From Candidatus Thorarchaeota archaeon (lineage in GTDB: Archaea > Asgardarchaeota > Thorarchaeia > Thorarchaeales > Thorarchaeaceae), in the NCBI GenBank assembly GCA_016839345.1, contig JAEOUL010000255.1, positions 1-21,514 of the forward strand: a stretch of 21,514 bases of DNA, read 5' to 3'. Shown here piece by piece: positions 1-7,143 of this stretch (the first letter of the stretch is position 1; every line of letters starts with the position of its first letter). The notes under the pieces were generated by a model. That model was not told where the DNA came from. It saw only the letters and a list, made by a program, of their open reading frames with translations, and did not search any database. A program made the position numbers and the translations under genes.

Positions 1-226
1 GTCGACCTTCTTGAAAAACAGCAGCTGATGGCATATAACGAGATCTGACGTGTGCAACCTCTTCCATCTCAAATTGCTGAATCATTTCTTGAGCCGCAAT
101 TGTTCCAACGACTCCAGCTGATGGGAAACAACATACCAACAATGGCTGCTCCATATCTATTTCATGTGTCTGAACGACTTGAGCCTCGGGCGCTCCAAGT
201 ATTTTGACTGCACAATCTTCTTCCAT
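1..226 (-). CDS. PAC2 family protein (proteasome assembly chaperone-like), 3' end outside window
   Basis: Reading leftward from ATG at 226, about 75 codons are open to the window edge. The sequence FPSAGVVGTIAAQEMIQQF followed by H-x-R-S-R-Y-M-P-S-A-A-V-F-Q-E-G-R matches the start of the PAC2 family: a P-S-A-G-x-V-G loop, then a helix, then a strand ending in a G-R turn. Archaeal members of this family resemble eukaryotic proteasome assembly chaperones, but their substrates are mostly undefined. A Shine-Dalgarno-like GAGGTT lies about 8 nt upstream of the ATG. The gene sits 50 bp downstream of the CDF transporter gene on the same strand, so the two may be cotranscribed. The family call is firm for the visible part; the precise role is not known. 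Confidence 0.8.
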   Translation of the reverse strand, partial: MEEDCAVKILGAPEAQVVQTHEIDMEQPLLVCCFPSAGVVGTIAAQEMIQQFEMEEVAHVRSRYMPSAAVFQEGR

Positions 227-276
227 TTTTCAGAACCTCTATGTCAAATCAAACTCTGACGAATATTAAGCTTGGG

Positions 277-1680
277 TCAGCTAGGTTCAAAGTGGATGAA
301 TACTGACTTCACTTCAGCTAGAGTTTCAATAATTCTTCTTTTCAAGGATTCTGCAATATCGTGGCTTTCGGTAAGAGTCATTTCCTCAAGAATTGTGCAG
401 TTGATTAATACTGCGACACCTTCTTCCTGTTTCTGGATAACTATATCTTTGCAGGTTATTGAATGAGACGTATCCTCTATTAGCTGCATTACTGTGTCCA
501 CAATATGAGACGATTCATGAGTGACATCACGAGCTGGAGATTCAACTAATGTTGTTTCAAGATGTAATGTGACTGATTTCACATTTGGAACAAGTTCCTT
601 CAAGATTTCTTCGAATTTTTCAGATACTGCATGAGCTTCGACAAGAGTCATGTCTGCAGACATCTCAAGGTCTGCTGCTATGTCTATTCCCTCGGGCATC
701 GAGAACAATCGGAGATTGTGTACACTATGGACTTTGGATAACCTGCGTGCAATAATCTGCATCTGATTGTAGATATCAAGTTTCGAATATTGAGACACAT
801 CACCCTCTGCTGGTTCAACATGAATCACCACATCCACACGCGGCGCCAAGTCTGCAAGGGATTCTTCTATCAAATCCGTAACACCATGTGCTTCTGCTAT
901 TCCTCTAGTTTCGTCTACTGCAACAACAATATCAACAAAGAGCGCAGGTCCAGAATGCCTTACACGAGTTCTCTTACACTCAAGAACTCCACTTATTTTC
1001 TCAACTCTTTGGACTATCTCTTCCTGTAATCCTTTAGGAGCTGTATCAGTAAGCGCATCAAAAGTCCTCCTTCCAAGTCGATAAGAAACTACAAAGATGA
1101 TTATCGCCACACCAATTGCTGCAAATGGATCTGCTATTGGTATATCAATCCAAACAAATCCAAGACCCAAAAGAACGACAATAGAACTAATCATATCCGT
1201 GCGGAAATGTAGAGCATCTGCTTCAAGAGCTTGGCTCCCATGTTCTTCAGCAGTTTGGTAAAGGATATGACTTTGCTGGTAAGTCACGACAACTCCTATT
1301 ATCATAACGAAAATGCCCCAAATGGATGCCTCTGGCCACTCTTGTAGTTCAATTCTTCTCCAAGCCTCAATAATTATCCATATTGATGTAAACCAGAGGA
1401 TTATCGTTTCTGATAAGGCCGCAAAGTTCTCGATTTTTCCATGCCCATATTGATGATCTGAGTCAGGAGCTTTTGAGGCTCTTCTTACTGCTACAAGAGT
1501 TATTCCCGCTGCTACAAAATCAAGGCCACTATGAAGCCCTTCAGATATGATACCTATAGAGTTTGTAAGAATACCAATGACTAGCTTCAAGACTGTAAGT
1601 GAAGCTGCAGCTATAACCGATATTAGAGCAACTCTCTTAACCTTTTTACGATCATCTATTACCTGGTCTTGTCCTGACAT
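277..1680 (-). CDS. Cation diffusion facilitator (CDF) transporter with three tandem C-terminal ferredoxin-like domains
   Basis: A 467-aa membrane antiporter of the CDF family, which exports divalent metals such as Zn, Mn, Fe, Co or Ni in exchange for protons. TM2 carries H50-x3-D54 and TM5 carries H158-x3-D162, the paired metal-site motif. D75-H-x-Y-G-H-G-K-x-E84 is the conserved cytoplasmic loop. Membrane segments occupy about residues 15-205. The first ZT_dimer-like domain is at about 210-290. Two further domains of the same size and pattern follow, at about 300-375 and 385-467, each ending in an H-x-E-type strand (VIHVEP, TLHLET, FIHFEP). A usual CDF protein has one such domain and about 300 residues. 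There is no clear Shine-Dalgarno site, and a TATA-like GTTATATC on this strand lies about 25 nt upstream of the ATG, suggesting a leaderless transcript. Substrate not assignable from sequence. Confidence 0.93.
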   Translation of the reverse strand: MSGQDQVIDDRKKVKRVALISVIAAASLTVLKLVIGILTNSIGIISEGLHSGLDFVAAGITLVAVRRASKAPDSDHQYGHGKIENFAALSETIILWFTSIWIIIEAWRRIELQEWPEASIWGIFVMIIGVVVTYQQSHILYQTAEEHGSQALEADALHFRTDMISSIVVLLGLGFVWIDIPIADPFAAIGVAIIIFVVSYRLGRRTFDALTDTAPKGLQEEIVQRVEKISGVLECKRTRVRHSGPALFVDIVVAVDETRGIAEAHGVTDLIEESLADLAPRVDVVIHVEPAEGDVSQYSKLDIYNQMQIIARRLSKVHSVHNLRLFSMPEGIDIAADLEMSADMTLVEAHAVSEKFEEILKELVPNVKSVTLHLETTLVESPARDVTHESSHIVDTVMQLIEDTSHSITCKDIVIQKQEEGVAVLINCTILEEMTLTESHDIAESLKRRIIETLAEVKSVFIHFEPS

Positions 1681-1699
1681 ATTGAGGCGCCTACAAGGT

Positions 1700-1750
1700 C
1701 AAGATATAACGATTACTGAAGATACGAGATTTTGGGTAATGTTATATCAT
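1700..1750. promoter_or_regulatory. Divergent promoter region, CDF transporter / aminotransferase
   Basis: The 128-bp gap between the two divergent genes contains two TATA-like elements. GTTATATC on the minus strand (1702-1709) is about 25 bp before the CDF ATG. GTTATATCA on the plus strand (about 1740-1748) is about 60 bp before the aminotransferase ATG. Spacing fits archaeal TBP/TFB promoters, but no start site is known. Confidence 0.4.
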
Positions 1751-1808
1751 CCCAGTCAGAACTCATATCAGCGTGGACATGGGACATATGCGTATGATGG
1801 TGTAGTTC

Positions 1809-2966
1809 ATGAAGTATCGGACTGAGGATATCCAATCGCCCCCGATTGTAAAGCTGATTGAAGCGGCTAAGAAGTATATCTCCTCTCCGGATTTCTTGAA
1901 CTTAGGTCAAGGACTTCCAGGACATATTCCTCCAGAAGGATCATTAACAGCTCTACGTGATAGATTATCTCACCCCGCAACACATCTCTACACACCAGAC
2001 GAAGGATTATTAGAACTGCGTGAGGAACTCGCTCTTTATCTACGTCAGAAATCTGGAATAGATGTTAATCCGCAGAATGAACTTGTGATTACTGCAGGTG
2101 CAAACAATGCATTTACAGGTGCAATCTTGACAATTCTAGGACCAAATGAAAATGTAATCATGCCCACGCCATATTATTTCAACTCAGTTATGGCTGTTAA
2201 ACTTGCAGGGGGCCATGTCGTCGAAGTCCCAGTTGACAATGAATTCCAACCACATGTGGAGAAAATAGAGGCTGCAATTGACAATAAAACACGTGCAATC
2301 TGTTTGATATCTCCAAATAATCCGACGGGAGCTGTCTATGGTAAAAAAGTGATCAATCTGATAGTGGATTTATGTATTCAACATGATATCACACTCATCT
2401 CAGATGAAACATATTCAAGAATGGTTTTTGATGGAGCTGACCACTATAGTCCCCGTTCTCGTCGAGATGCTGAAGAACATGTTCTAACACTTGGCAGTTT
2501 TTCGAAAGACTTTGGAATGAGTGGTTGGCGTGTGGGCTATGTGGTTGGATCAGCAGCTTTTACGAAGGAATTCCTCAAGGTTCAGGATACCGTTTCCATA
2601 TGTGCTCCTACTGCAGGACAGATGCTTGCTTTAGAGGTCCTGAAGGAAGGACTAGACGAGGTTGAGAAAGAGCTTGGACGATTAAACCTTCTGAGGGATC
2701 TTGCATATCTAAGATTGCGAGAGATTGATGCATTTGAACCAGTATACACCAAAGGCACATTCTATCTCTTTCCACGTGTGAAAGGTTGTTTAGACTCTCG
2801 AAAACTTGTGATGGAAATTCTGCAATCTACTGGGACATTGATTTTACCCGGGTCTATATTTGGAAATCCAGGAGAAGGTCATGTGCGTATCTCCATAGGC
2901 CCTCTCACACCTGAAGCTGTTGATGAGGCATTTGATCGTTTATCTGGCTTCTTCAACAAGAGTTAA
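1809..2966 (+). CDS. Pyridoxal-phosphate aminotransferase, class I/II (fold type I)
   Basis: A 385-aa AspC-like aminotransferase transferring an amino group between an amino acid and a 2-oxo acid. Landmarks are a G33-Q-G-L-P substrate loop, Y61-T-P-D-E-G, N170-N-P-T-G, D199-E-T-Y202, S230-F-S-K233-D-F-G with the PLP-binding lysine K233, G-W-R241-V-G-Y, and a C-terminal H-V-R-I-S-I-G arginine expected to hold the substrate carboxylate. The length is normal for the family. Archaeal members include aspartate, aromatic and branched-chain specific enzymes, and the sequence alone does not choose. The gene converges on the glutamine synthetase-family gene with a 4-bp overlap in which both stop codons use the same TTAA. 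Glutamate/glutamine metabolism is a plausible shared theme, but this is only inferred from the neighbourhood. Confidence 0.93.
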   Translation: MKYRTEDIQSPPIVKLIEAAKKYISSPDFLNLGQGLPGHIPPEGSLTALRDRLSHPATHLYTPDEGLLELREELALYLRQKSGIDVNPQNELVITAGANNAFTGAILTILGPNENVIMPTPYYFNSVMAVKLAGGHVVEVPVDNEFQPHVEKIEAAIDNKTRAICLISPNNPTGAVYGKKVINLIVDLCIQHDITLISDETYSRMVFDGADHYSPRSRRDAEEHVLTLGSFSKDFGMSGWRVGYVVGSAAFTKEFLKVQDTVSICAPTAGQMLALEVLKEGLDEVEKELGRLNLLRDLAYLRLREIDAFEPVYTKGTFYLFPRVKGCLDSRKLVMEILQSTGTLILPGSIFGNPGEGHVRISIGPLTPEAVDEAFDRLSGFFNKS

Positions 2967-4267
2967 TGATACTCGTACATCTCCCATTCCCAATCAGTAA
3001 CAATTTGACTAGTGTATTCCCTCCACTCTTCTCTCTTCAATTCGACGTAAGTTTTCAAAATTTCTGGGCCCACAACCTTACTGATTACATTATCTCTTTC
3101 TAACGCGTCAAGAGCTTCATCCAATGCAGTTGGAAGAATTATAATTCCGAGTTTGTCCCTTGCCTCATCTGTCATTTTAAAAATATCCTCGTTACGAGGC
3201 TCAGGCGGAATTAACTTCCTACTGATACCATCCATTCCTGCAGCAATGATTGCAGTGAAAAGAAGGTAAGGATTAGCCATTGGGTCTGGAGACCGAAACT
3301 CTATTGCGGCATTATCACCAGAGCTAAACATTGGAACTCTAATCAGAGCTGTCCTGTTCATCATCCCCCATGTGATGTATACAGGTGCTTCATGATGGGG
3401 TACAAGCCGTTTGTATGAGTTAATTGTTGGATTTGCAAAGGCTGTAATTGCTGGTGCATGTTCAATTAAACCTGCTATGAACATTTTAGCTGTATCAGAT
3501 AATTCTGATGTTTCGCCAACACCAAACAGATTCTTGTCCCCATCCCAGAGCTGCAAGTGACAATGTAAACCGTTACCAGCCTGACTTTCAAATGGTTTCG
3601 GCATGAAAGTCACATCAATCGCTTGACTTTGGGAAATCGATCTAGCAAGATTCTTGAAAATCAGAATGCTGTCTGCCATTTTCTTTGCATCAGCGTATTC
3701 AAGTTCAATCTCTTGCTGAGATTCACCAACCTCGTGATGAATCACTCTTGGTTCTATACCTAGAGTTCCTAGTGCTGATGCAATGTCCAAAAGTATGTCC
3801 ATTCCTGGACTATGGGGAAAGGTGTCAGCGTACCCAGCTTCATCAAAGGGTTCACCATCTGGTGTAATAAGATGGAACTCAGGTTCTACTTTCACTTTAA
3901 GCTGCAATTCTCCTTGCAGTAGCTCATCACAGGTTTTGTGCAAGAGTCCTCTACTGTCTAAGGGGAAGTATTCTGTGTCTTTTGCAGCCTTCTCTCTCAC
4001 AAAACACATTACAGCCGCTGTCCGATGTGCAACAAATGGAAGCTCTATCAATGATGTAGGATCGGGAACAAGACGTAAATCTGAAGATTCAACAGTTGCT
4101 AGTCCAGTTACCGAGCTGCCATCACAACTTGTGCCCCTCTTCAAAGATGGATCTTTAGCAACTGCTTCAAGATTTTGTACCGGCTTACAGGGTACAATCA
4201 TTGCCTTCATTCTACCAAGTAGGTCCGGAAATCTTAGTTCAATAAATTCAATCTTTTCTGACATCAT
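2963..4267 (-). CDS. Glutamine synthetase family protein
   Basis: A 434-aa member of the glutamine synthetase family, which ligates an amine to the gamma-carboxyl of glutamate using ATP. Visible landmarks are E-P-E-F-H-L (first metal-site glutamate), H-H-E-V-G-E-S-Q-Q-E-I-E (E-x-Q-E-I region), F-M-P-K-P-F, N-G-L-H-C-H (metal/ATP histidines, around residue 235), Y-K-R-L-V-P-H-H-E-A-P (glutamate loop), N-R-T-A-L-I-R-V-P, and E-F-R-S-P-D-P-M-A-N-P-Y-L. The active-site set appears complete, but several positions depart from classical GlnA (for example H-H-E-A-P for G-Y-E-A-P), so it could use another amine. The N terminus reads TTG-ATG-ATG-TCA. The ATG at 4267 is used because a GGTGG precedes it closely. 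It lies 56 bp downstream of the unknown 102-aa gene on the same strand. Confidence 0.88.
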   Translation of the reverse strand: MMSEKIEFIELRFPDLLGRMKAMIVPCKPVQNLEAVAKDPSLKRGTSCDGSSVTGLATVESSDLRLVPDPTSLIELPFVAHRTAAVMCFVREKAAKDTEYFPLDSRGLLHKTCDELLQGELQLKVKVEPEFHLITPDGEPFDEAGYADTFPHSPGMDILLDIASALGTLGIEPRVIHHEVGESQQEIELEYADAKKMADSILIFKNLARSISQSQAIDVTFMPKPFESQAGNGLHCHLQLWDGDKNLFGVGETSELSDTAKMFIAGLIEHAPAITAFANPTINSYKRLVPHHEAPVYITWGMMNRTALIRVPMFSSGDNAAIEFRSPDPMANPYLLFTAIIAAGMDGISRKLIPPEPRNEDIFKMTDEARDKLGIIILPTALDEALDALERDNVISKVVGPEILKTYVELKREEWREYTSQIVTDWEWEMYEYH

Positions 4268-4323
4268 CAAACCACCAGAGAGCCGCCTATTTGCTCAAGC
4301 CTTCTCACGTTTTAAGTCTTGGT

Positions 4324-4632
4324 TCAACCCCAGAGTTCTTTATACCATCCTTCGGCGTCATCTAATTCTAGTCTAATAGACCCGGAAGCAACACTTACTT
4401 CATCGCCCTCTCTAATTTCAAAATTCAAACCAGCAATTCTGATACCCTTCTTCTCAAGGTGGACATTACCGATATTGCGAGCATGCATTGTGGCTACCAT
4501 CTTTCCTCCATTCATAACAAGCAGTTGGTCAATATAAGACACAACGCACTTCATCTTGAACTTGCTATCCTTGAAGTCACCCATATGAATCTCCAAATTG
4601 CTAAACTCTGCTTTTACACTCTCTGCAATCAT
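4324..4632 (-). CDS. Conserved-looking hypothetical protein, ~102 aa, upstream of glutamine synthetase-family gene
   Basis: I do not recognise this protein. It is short, soluble and apparently beta-rich, with alternating hydrophobic strands and a charged C terminus ending W-Y-K-E-L-W-G. There are no cysteines in metal-binding arrangement and no membrane segment. A GTG at 4641 extends the frame by three codons, but the strong Shine-Dalgarno sequence AAGGTGAT sits on top of it and lies 9 nt upstream of the ATG at 4632, so 4632 is the better start. The 56-bp gap to the next gene suggests an operon with the glutamine synthetase-family gene. A role as partner or regulator of that enzyme is speculation. 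Confidence 0.65.
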   Translation of the reverse strand: MIAESVKAEFSNLEIHMGDFKDSKFKMKCVVSYIDQLLVMNGGKMVATMHARNIGNVHLEKKGIRIAGLNFEIREGDEVSVASGSIRLELDDAEGWYKELWG

Positions 4633-4676
4633 CGGTTTCACATCACCTTGTTTTGACCTACCTTCTTATGAATCTC

Positions 4677-4700
4677 ATTATCATGATAATCTTCCGGAAG
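4677..4700. promoter_or_regulatory. Two abutting perfect palindromes in a divergent promoter region
   Basis: ATTATCATGATAAT at 4677-4690 is a perfect 14-bp palindrome, and CTTCCGGAAG at 4691-4700 is a perfect 10-bp palindrome directly adjoining it. They lie between the divergent 102-aa gene (start 4632, minus) and the DUF72 gene (start 4739, plus). Perfect dyads without a loop fit dimeric transcription-factor operators better than RNA hairpins. The factor is unknown. Confidence 0.5.
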
Positions 4701-4738
4701 ACAGATAGTTGCTCGTGCAAAAAAGAGGAATGAGATTG

Positions 4739-5551
4739 ATGAAAAAAGGGCTTCATATTGGAACAAGTGGTTGGTCGTATGAAAAGGACTGGAAGGGAAT
4801 TTTCTATACAGCCAGAGGATCACTACTGAAGCAGTATCTTAACTATTTCAATACAGCAGAGATTAACTCAACATTTTATGCACTTCCACAGCCAAAATTT
4901 GTGAAGCATTTGGCGTCATTAGATGAGGATGTATTCTTCACTGCCAAATTTCCAAAAAAGGTCACACATGATACACGCCTGGACCTAACAGGAGAGGGTG
5001 GCGAAACTCTCAATGAATTCTTCAGGTTAATTGAACCACTTCATGGTCGTGTTCCTGTTCTTCTTATTCAACTTCCACCTTGGAAGATATCAAAGATGGC
5101 AGACCTGGAAACCTTTCTCTCAGCACTAAACCCTTCCTTTCGTTATGCAATCGAATTTAGGGATGAATCATGGCTAGTTAGGAAAGTCTGGTCGTTACTA
5201 GAAAACTATGGCATTGCGAATGTTATTGTTGATGAACCAAAGCTCCCCATTGACCTTCGCATCACTGCTGACTTCTCTTACATCCGATGGCATGGACATG
5301 GAACGAATCCTTGGTTTAACTATAGATATTCAGTTGAGGAACTTGAAGAGTGGGTGCCTCATCTGGAAAAAGTGACGAACAGTGTTGAAACCACTTTTGG
5401 CTACTTCAATAATCACTTTGCTGGTAATGCTCCCTTAAATGCGTTCCAGATGCTATCAATTCTGAAGAGGATAACTCCAAAGCAGCAAGTGAAGCTCGAT
5501 CGTATGCTAAAAGCTGCAACTATAACCCAAGCAACGCTTGAAGAGTTCTAA
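4739..5551 (+). CDS. DUF72 family protein (YecE-like TIM barrel)
   Basis: A 270-aa protein of the DUF72 family. The N terminus reads H-I-G-T-S-G-W-S-Y. Further landmarks are F-N-T-A-E-I-N-S-T-F-Y, F-x-A-K-F-P-K-x-V-T-H, L-L-I-Q-L-P-P, A-I-E-F-R-D-E-S-W, Y-I-R-W-H-G and F-G-Y-F-N-N-H, all typical of the family. The fold is a TIM barrel with a likely phosphate- or nucleic-acid-related active site, but no established reaction. A longer reading starts at TTG 4709. The ATG at 4739 is preferred because AGAGGA lies 9 nt upstream and the family normally begins just before the I-G-T-S-G-W motif. The gene is divergent from the 102-aa gene across the paired palindromes and ends shortly before a T-rich terminator. 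Confidence 0.9.
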   Translation: MKKGLHIGTSGWSYEKDWKGIFYTARGSLLKQYLNYFNTAEINSTFYALPQPKFVKHLASLDEDVFFTAKFPKKVTHDTRLDLTGEGGETLNEFFRLIEPLHGRVPVLLIQLPPWKISKMADLETFLSALNPSFRYAIEFRDESWLVRKVWSLLENYGIANVIVDEPKLPIDLRITADFSYIRWHGHGTNPWFNYRYSVEELEEWVPHLEKVTNSVETTFGYFNNHFAGNAPLNAFQMLSILKRITPKQQVKLDRMLKAATITQATLEEF

Positions 5552-5559
5552 TTTGTAAT

Positions 5560-5580
5560 AGCCTAGCAGTTTTTTTTAAA
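5560..5580 (+). terminator. T-run terminator after the DUF72 gene
   Basis: Eight consecutive T residues (5570-5577) lie about 20 bp after the stop codon, without a strong hairpin. This is the usual form of archaeal intrinsic termination. Confidence 0.55.
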
Positions 5581-5871
5581 TTCTTAGTAGAGAAGCTATT
5601 ACCCCAAAGCCAAAATTCCGATTTGTAACTATTATTACTCCATTTCAAATCTTTCCAGACATTGTGACAGCTGCAATGTCTTCAGAATTCATGTATGTGT
5701 TGCTTGCAATGGTTGCATACTGGTTGAACAGCAAGAGAAGTGTTGTTACATGACAAACATGTTTCTGCATAGATGAATTAGTTAGCTCTGACTTTTGGGG
5801 ATGCAATATCCATCTCGAAAGTCTGTCTACCCGAAATGCCTAAGGTTATAAGGACTCCCTTTGATGTTAGA
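5581..5871. other. Gene-poor stretch with a start-less open frame
   Basis: No convincing gene is present. A frame on the plus strand is open from 5580 to a TGA at 5751-5753 but has no ATG, GTG or TTG until ATG 5676. It encodes a hydrophobic tail (M-Y-V-L-L-A-M-V-A-Y-W-L) and could be the eroded 3' end of a membrane-protein gene. A degenerate copy of the repeat described below (CGAAA, GCCTAA, ATAAG, GAC in order) lies at about 5831-5855, next to a TATA-like GTTATAAG. Confidence 0.35.
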
Positions 5872-6015
5872 ATGCACAAAGTGAGAAAGGAAGAGCTAGG
5901 TTGGCATACAACTATACTAAGCCAGAACTTTTACTCTGGTATTGATGTATCTGCTTTTTCAGCAATCACAGACTTAGTCTGTTCGATATACTATACTCAC
6001 AAGAGCAGGATATAA
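5872..6015 (+). CDS. Possible small protein, 47 aa
   Basis: ATG to TAA, unrecognised, with no clear domain. In favour are a TATA-like GTTATAAG about 25 nt upstream, which would give a near-leaderless transcript, and a stop only 3 nt before the start of the next small gene. Against are the lack of a Shine-Dalgarno site and its short length. Confidence 0.3.
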   Translation: MHKVRKEELGWHTTILSQNFYSGIDVSAFSAITDLVCSIYYTHKSRI

Positions 6016-6018
6016 ACA

Positions 6019-6171
6019 ATGGAAAAAATGAAACTTAATTCTAAGATAGGCTACACTAGAAGTCGTGTAATTAGCGGACATGGGCCTCATAGAATATTGG
6101 AAATGAAGCAGCAAGAAATGCTGGAAAGGCTAGCTAAAGAAGAAATCAAAGAAGTAAAGGTGAGCAAATGA
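6019..6171 (+). CDS. Small basic/coiled-coil hypothetical protein, 50 aa
   Basis: ATG at 6019 to TGA at 6169-6171. The N-terminal half is basic (M-E-K-M-K-L-N-S-K, T-R-S-R). The C-terminal half is a strongly helical charged segment (L-E-M-K-Q-Q-E-M-L-E-R-L-A-K-E-E). The stop overlaps the ATG of the next gene as ATGA, a common sign of translational coupling, which supports both genes. An AGCAGGA-like ribosome site lies about 10 nt upstream. Function unknown. Confidence 0.45.
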   Translation: MEKMKLNSKIGYTRSRVISGHGPHRILEMKQQEMLERLAKEEIKEVKVSK

Positions 6172-6296
6172 GTACAAGAAATTACGACCACTGTTCTTGT
6201 GGTCACAAACGTGAGAATCATGAAGACTTCAAGGATGGATGTTCTAAGTGCACTTGTGAAGTGTTTCATAGAGGCATGATTCATAATTCTATATAA
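6168..6296 (+). CDS. Small CxCGH-type zinc-ribbon protein, 42 aa
   Basis: A 42-aa protein with C9-x-C11-G-H13-x4-(N)-H18 and a second knuckle G-C25-x2-C28-x-C30. Small proteins of the pattern C-x-C-G-H ... H ... G-C-x2-C-x-C-x2-F occur in many archaea and bacteria and are predicted to bind zinc; none of their functions can be assigned here. AGGTGAG just upstream is a good ribosome-binding site, and the ATG overlaps the preceding stop (ATGA). The cysteine/histidine spacing makes a chance frame unlikely despite the small size. Confidence 0.6.
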   Translation: MSTRNYDHCSCGHKRENHEDFKDGCSKCTCEVFHRGMIHNSI

Positions 6297-6310
6297 ATCG
6301 TAATCGAAGT

Positions 6311-6380
6311 CCATCTCAAAAGCCTAATAAGTAGACCTATGCCCCCTTAGCTTAGGTAAAAGGGGAGTCTAAATAAAACT
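6311..6380 (+). repeat. Dispersed ~70-bp repeat, copy R1
   Basis: The left half contains the core AAAGCCTAATAAG followed by GACC. The right half contains TTAGCTTAGGTAAAA and TCTAAATAAAACT. Four related copies lie in this window. In R1 the segment CCCCTT (6343-6348) can pair with AAGGGG (6360-6365), enclosing the 11-nt loop AGCTTAGGTAA. The copy sits between the zinc-ribbon gene and a membrane-protein gene. The left core also resembles an archaeal BRE/TATA pair, so promoter, ncRNA and mobile-repeat readings all remain open. Confidence 0.65.
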
Positions 6381-6448
6381 ATCAAGCAACTCCCTCATGT
6401 CCAATGTTTGATAGCAATTCGAATCAAATGCAATAATGGGTGAGCATA

Positions 6449-6919
6449 ATGATTGAGTTCTCCTTCATTGTAATCACGGCTCTACTCCAGCAGAGTGTAA
6501 AAGAATTTCTTTTTGCTGTCTTGGCAATCAACCTATGGATTCATTCCATTCTTATCCTTTCTTTCATTGGAGTTGCTTGGAATCGAAATAGCTCACAACT
6601 AGGTGCTATCAAAGCAGGAAAGGTTGTGCTTGGTCTTTATGTTGTATTTCTGGTCATTGATTCGCTGATCTACAGTGTTGAGATACTATATGGAGGCATG
6701 CCTCCCTTTTTGGGGGGTATGATCATTCTTATTCTTTATAATCCGGTTTGGTTCTTTATCTTCTTCACTCCTCCTCTCCCACTAATGTATCTTGATATCC
6801 AGCAGCCAGAATCCTCAGGAGTCTACAGTTCGCTGTCTAACTCAGCTTTGGCTTTGTTTGTATGGCTGGTAGTGATAGTTATCGCAGTAGGAGCGACAAG
6901 TGCGACAATCTTTTACTAA
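6449..6919 (+). CDS. Unknown four-helix membrane protein
   Basis: A 156-aa integral membrane protein with no family I recognise. Hydrophobic segments fall at about residues 6-25, 29-43, 58-80, 90-110 and 130-153 (the first two may form one hairpin), with a P-P-F-L-G-G loop and a P-P-L-P-L-M-Y-L segment between. A GTG at 6440 gives three more residues. The ATG at 6449 is chosen because GGTGAG ends 4 nt before it. The gene is bracketed by repeat copies R1 (about 70 bp upstream of its start) and R2 (about 70 bp downstream of its stop). No catalytic or metal-binding residues stand out. Confidence 0.65.
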   Translation: MIEFSFIVITALLQQSVKEFLFAVLAINLWIHSILILSFIGVAWNRNSSQLGAIKAGKVVLGLYVVFLVIDSLIYSVEILYGGMPPFLGGMIILILYNPVWFFIFFTPPLPLMYLDIQQPESSGVYSSLSNSALALFVWLVVIVIAVGATSATIFY

Positions 6920-6988
6920 TGAATACTCGGATCTTGATTATGTGATTAGTATAGCGCACGTTACCCCTGTGAAATGTGCGAAACATTG

Positions 6989-7058
6989 CCACCTCAAAAG
7001 CCTAATAAGCGACCTTTTGCCTTCTAGCGTATACTTAAACGCATGTCTAATTAAAATC
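6989..7058 (+). repeat. Dispersed ~70-bp repeat, copy R2
   Basis: The left half is AAAAGCCTAATAAGC-GACC (one base shorter than R3/R4). The right half is CTAGCGTATACTTAAACGC followed by TCTAATTAAAATCT, matching R1 and R3 in order and spacing. GCGT (7027-7030) can pair with ACGC (7039-7042), but only over 4 bp. It lies between the two unknown membrane-protein genes. Confidence 0.65.
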
Positions 7059-7143
7059 TTCAATTCCAAACTTCTTTCTGTAGCGCGCCCTTGATTGGCT
7101 AGATCCAAAGATGTGCAAATAACCAAGGTCAAAGGGAAATCAA

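Noticed and set aside
3783..4376. Plus-strand 197-aa frame opposite the glutamine synthetase-family gene
   Set aside because: Low-complexity Ser-rich product with no ribosome site, opposite a well-supported enzyme gene.
6341..6385. tRNA-like 5' end in repeat R1 (GCCCCCTTAGCTTAGGTAAAAGG)
   Set aside because: The D-stem does not close properly, no T-loop follows, and the same segment recurs in R2 and R3 with different stems, so it belongs to the repeat.
6900..7094. Forward 64-aa frame after the first membrane-protein gene
   Set aside because: It overlaps the 3' end of that gene and runs through repeat R2; the product is not protein-like and has no ribosome site.
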